Shown one piece after another: positions 6,261-7,859 of a stretch of 7,859 bases of DNA; positions within the stretch are counted from its first letter, which is position 1, and the number at the start of each line of letters is the position of its first letter. Made by a program: the position numbers and the translations under genes. Location: contig JAEZQX010000477.1 in assembly GCA_023441105.1 (NCBI GenBank), forward strand, positions 1-7,859. The letters are read 5' to 3'. The stretch comes from Pseudomonadota bacterium (GTDB lineage: Bacteria; Pseudomonadota; Gammaproteobacteria; Burkholderiales; Burkholderiaceae). The notes below the pieces were generated by a model that ran no database searches, had not been told where the DNA came from, and saw only the letters and a list, made by a program, of their open reading frames with translations.

Positions 6261-7106
6261 ATGGCCGACCAGTACATCCTGACACTATCCTGCCCGGATC
6301 GCGCCGGCATCGTGCATGCCGTCACCGGATCGCTGTTCGAATGCGGCGGCAACATCACCGAGGCGGCGCAGTACAACGACCGGAGCACCGGGCTGTTCTT
6401 CATGCGCGTGCAGTTCACCGCGGCCCGCGGCGAGGATGACCTGCGCAGCGCCATCCAGGCGGTGGCGGCGCAGTTCGACATGAAGTGGCAGATCGCTGCC
6501 GCCGGCCGCCCGATGCCCACGGTGGTGATGGTCTCGAAGCTCGGCCATTGCCTCAACGACCTGCTGTTTCGTCATCGCTCCGGCCTGCTGGCGCTCGACA
6601 TCAGGGCCATCGTCTCCAACCACCGGGACTTCTACCAGCTGGCAGCGAGCTACAACATCCCGTTCCACCACATCCCGGTGGCGGCGGACGGCAAACCGCA
6701 AGCGGAGGCGCGGCTGCTGGACGTGGTCGAAGGCGAAGGCGCCGAGCTGGTGATCCTGGCGCGCTACATGCAGGTGCTGTCGGACGACCTGTGCCGCCGG
6801 CTCGAAGGGCGGGCCATCAACATCCATCATTCGTTCCTGCCGAGCTTCAAGGGCGCCCGCCCCTATCACCAGGCCCACGCCCGCGGCGTGAAGATCATCG
6901 GCGCCACGGCGCACTATGTGACCGCCGACCTGGATGAAGGCCCGATCATCGAGCAGGACGTCGCCCGGGTCGACCATTCGATGGATGCCGAGGCGCTCAC
7001 CGCCCTCGGCCGGGACGTCGAGAGCGTCGTGCTGGCCCGGGCGGTGCAGTGGCACGCGCAGCGTCGCGTGCTGGTGGACGGCAACAAGACGGTGGTGTTC
7101 CGGTAG
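6261..7106 (+). CDS. purU: Formyltetrahydrofolate deformylase PurU
   Basis: A 281-residue cytoplasmic enzyme that hydrolyses 10-formyl-THF to formate and THF. It balances the one-carbon folate pool and feeds formate to PurT or formate dehydrogenase. The N-terminal ACT regulatory domain is clear (YILTLSCPDRAGIVHAVTG at 5-23, then GGNITEAAQYND and FFMRVQF). The C-terminal formyltransferase-fold domain begins near residue 85 (PTVVMVSKLGHCLNDLL) and carries the catalytic N187 and H189 in INIHHSFLPSFKGARPYHQA and D225 in LDEGPIIEQD. All three catalytic residues of the fold are present. The glycine-sensing ACT domain separates it from GAR transformylase PurN, which lacks one. It stands alone: divergent from the FAD oxidoreductase and convergent with the TRAP permease. 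In some proteobacteria purU accompanies glycine betaine/sarcosine oxidation genes, but none of the typical sarcosine oxidase subunits is visible here. Confidence 0.97.
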   Translation: MADQYILTLSCPDRAGIVHAVTGSLFECGGNITEAAQYNDRSTGLFFMRVQFTAARGEDDLRSAIQAVAAQFDMKWQIAAAGRPMPTVVMVSKLGHCLNDLLFRHRSGLLALDIRAIVSNHRDFYQLAASYNIPFHHIPVAADGKPQAEARLLDVVEGEGAELVILARYMQVLSDDLCRRLEGRAINIHHSFLPSFKGARPYHQAHARGVKIIGATAHYVTADLDEGPIIEQDVARVDHSMDAEALTALGRDVESVVLARAVQWHAQRRVLVDGNKTVVFR

Positions 7107-7108
7107 GA

Positions 7109-7144
7109 GCCTGGCCCAGGCCCCTTGGCCGCGGCGCGCGCCGC
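7109..7144. repeat. Two short palindromes between convergent purU and TRAP permease genes
   Basis: The 37-base gap between the facing stop codons holds GCCTGGCCCAGGC (7109-7121) and a perfect 14-base palindrome GCGGCGCGCGCCGC (7131-7144), the last base of which is the first base of the permease stop. Both could fold as short hairpins in either transcript. Neither is followed by a T-run, so a terminator role is only suggested by position. Confidence 0.3.
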
Positions 7145-7859
7145 TACCGCAACGAAACGTTCGGCAGCCAGGTCGCGAGCGCCGGGAAGATGGAAATCAG
7201 CGCCAGCACGACCAGCGACCAGCCGAGGAACGGCAGCGCCTCGACCGCCACCGGCCACAGCCGCACGCGCCCGATGGCGCCGGTCACCAGGATCAGCAGG
7301 CCCACCGGCGGATGCAGCATCCCGATCATCAGGTTCAGGATCACGACGGTGGCGAAGTGGATCGGGTCGATGCCCAGCTGGGCCTGGATCGGGATCAGCG
7401 TCGGGACGAACATGACCAGCGCCGGCAAGGGTTCGAACACCATGCCGACCACCAGCAGCATCAGGTTCACCACCAGCAGCACCACCAGGGGATCGCTCGA
7501 GAAGCCCAGGATCGCCGCCGAGATGCGGGTGGCGAGATGCGACTCGCTCATCAGCCAGGCGAACGGCCCGGCAGCCGCCAGCAGGAACAGGATCACCGCC
7601 GAGATCTTGCCGGCCGAATAGAAGACTTCGCCGAGGTCGCGCAGCTTCAGGTCGCGGTACACGAAGATGCCGACCAGCAGCGCATAGACGCAGATGACGC
7701 CGGCCGCCTCGGTCTCGGTGATCACGCCCGAACGGATGCCGATCAGGATCAGGATCGGCACCATCAGCGCCCAGATGGCGATGCGGGTGCTGCGCAGCTG
7801 CTCGCGGAACGGCGCCCGCGGCTTCGCCTGGTAGCCGCGGCGACGCGCGATCCAGGCGC
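7144..7859 (-). CDS. dctM: TRAP transporter large permease (DctM family), C-terminal part
   Basis: The frame is open from the right edge (first full codon ends at 7857) to a TAG at 7144-7146, giving 238 residues of a protein usually about 430 long. The first visible residues (ARRRGYQAKPRAPFRE) match the cytoplasmic loop of DctM proteins, followed by WALMVPILILIGIRSGVITE and TEAAGVICVYALLVG. Several hydrophobic membrane helices follow. The family-typical second half includes MVFEPLPALVMFVPTLIPIQ, LGIDPIHFATVVILNLMIG and HPPVGLLILVTGAIG. It is an inner-membrane, sodium-coupled component that works with a periplasmic DctP receptor and a small DctQ permease, which should lie beyond the right edge because transcription runs leftward and dctM usually comes last. 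The substrate is typically a carboxylate or similar organic acid, but it is set by the unseen DctP. The ATG at 7764 is internal, not the start. Confidence 0.93.
   Translation of the reverse strand, partial: AWIARRRGYQAKPRAPFREQLRSTRIAIWALMVPILILIGIRSGVITETEAAGVICVYALLVGIFVYRDLKLRDLGEVFYSAGKISAVILFLLAAAGPFAWLMSESHLATRISAAILGFSSDPLVVLLVVNLMLLVVGMVFEPLPALVMFVPTLIPIQAQLGIDPIHFATVVILNLMIGMLHPPVGLLILVTGAIGRVRLWPVAVEALPFLGWSLVVLALISIFPALATWLPNVSLR

Overview
The window is dense, GC-rich DNA with roughly two-thirds G+C by eye, eight protein genes and short intergenic gaps. The gene families and codon bias suggest a proteobacterium, most likely a betaproteobacterium of the Burkholderiales or Rhodocyclales type. 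That assignment is inferred from protein flavour, since there is no rRNA or marker gene. I see no RNA genes, CRISPR array, insertion sequence or phage gene.

Layout, left to right. (1) The C-terminal end of a TldD/PmbA (TldE-like) protein, plus strand, cut by the left edge. (2) Two minus-strand genes in a tight operon: an HMG-CoA-lyase-like enzyme, then a class III (CaiB/BaiF) CoA-transferase 13 bases later. (3) Upstream of these on the same strand, a fold-type III PLP enzyme of the D-serine dehydratase / D-threonine aldolase family. (4) Divergent from it, across 99 bases, a plus-strand ornithine cyclodeaminase/mu-crystallin family protein, likely an imine (ketimine) reductase. (5) Convergent with that, a minus-strand FAD-dependent oxidoreductase of the L-2-hydroxyglutarate dehydrogenase type. 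(6) Divergent from it, a complete plus-strand purU (formyltetrahydrofolate deformylase). (7) Convergent with purU, the C-terminal part of a TRAP transporter large permease, minus strand, cut by the right edge.

Most of the block reads as small-molecule catabolism. TRAP systems commonly import organic acids. The CoA-transferase and lyase together fit activation of a 3-hydroxy acid to its CoA thioester followed by retro-Claisen cleavage. The PLP enzyme and the imine reductase fit breakdown of a D-hydroxy-amino acid through an enamine/imine. The FAD enzyme would oxidise a 2-hydroxy acid or amine, and PurU releases formate from 10-formyl-THF. The substrates are not determined by the sequence.

The most interesting points are the divergent PLP-enzyme/imine-reductase pair, which resembles in family membership the bhcC/bhcD half of the beta-hydroxyaspartate cycle but carries a dehydratase-like metal motif, and the CoA-transferase/lyase module of unknown substrate. 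I found nothing that clearly amounts to a wholly undescribed system.
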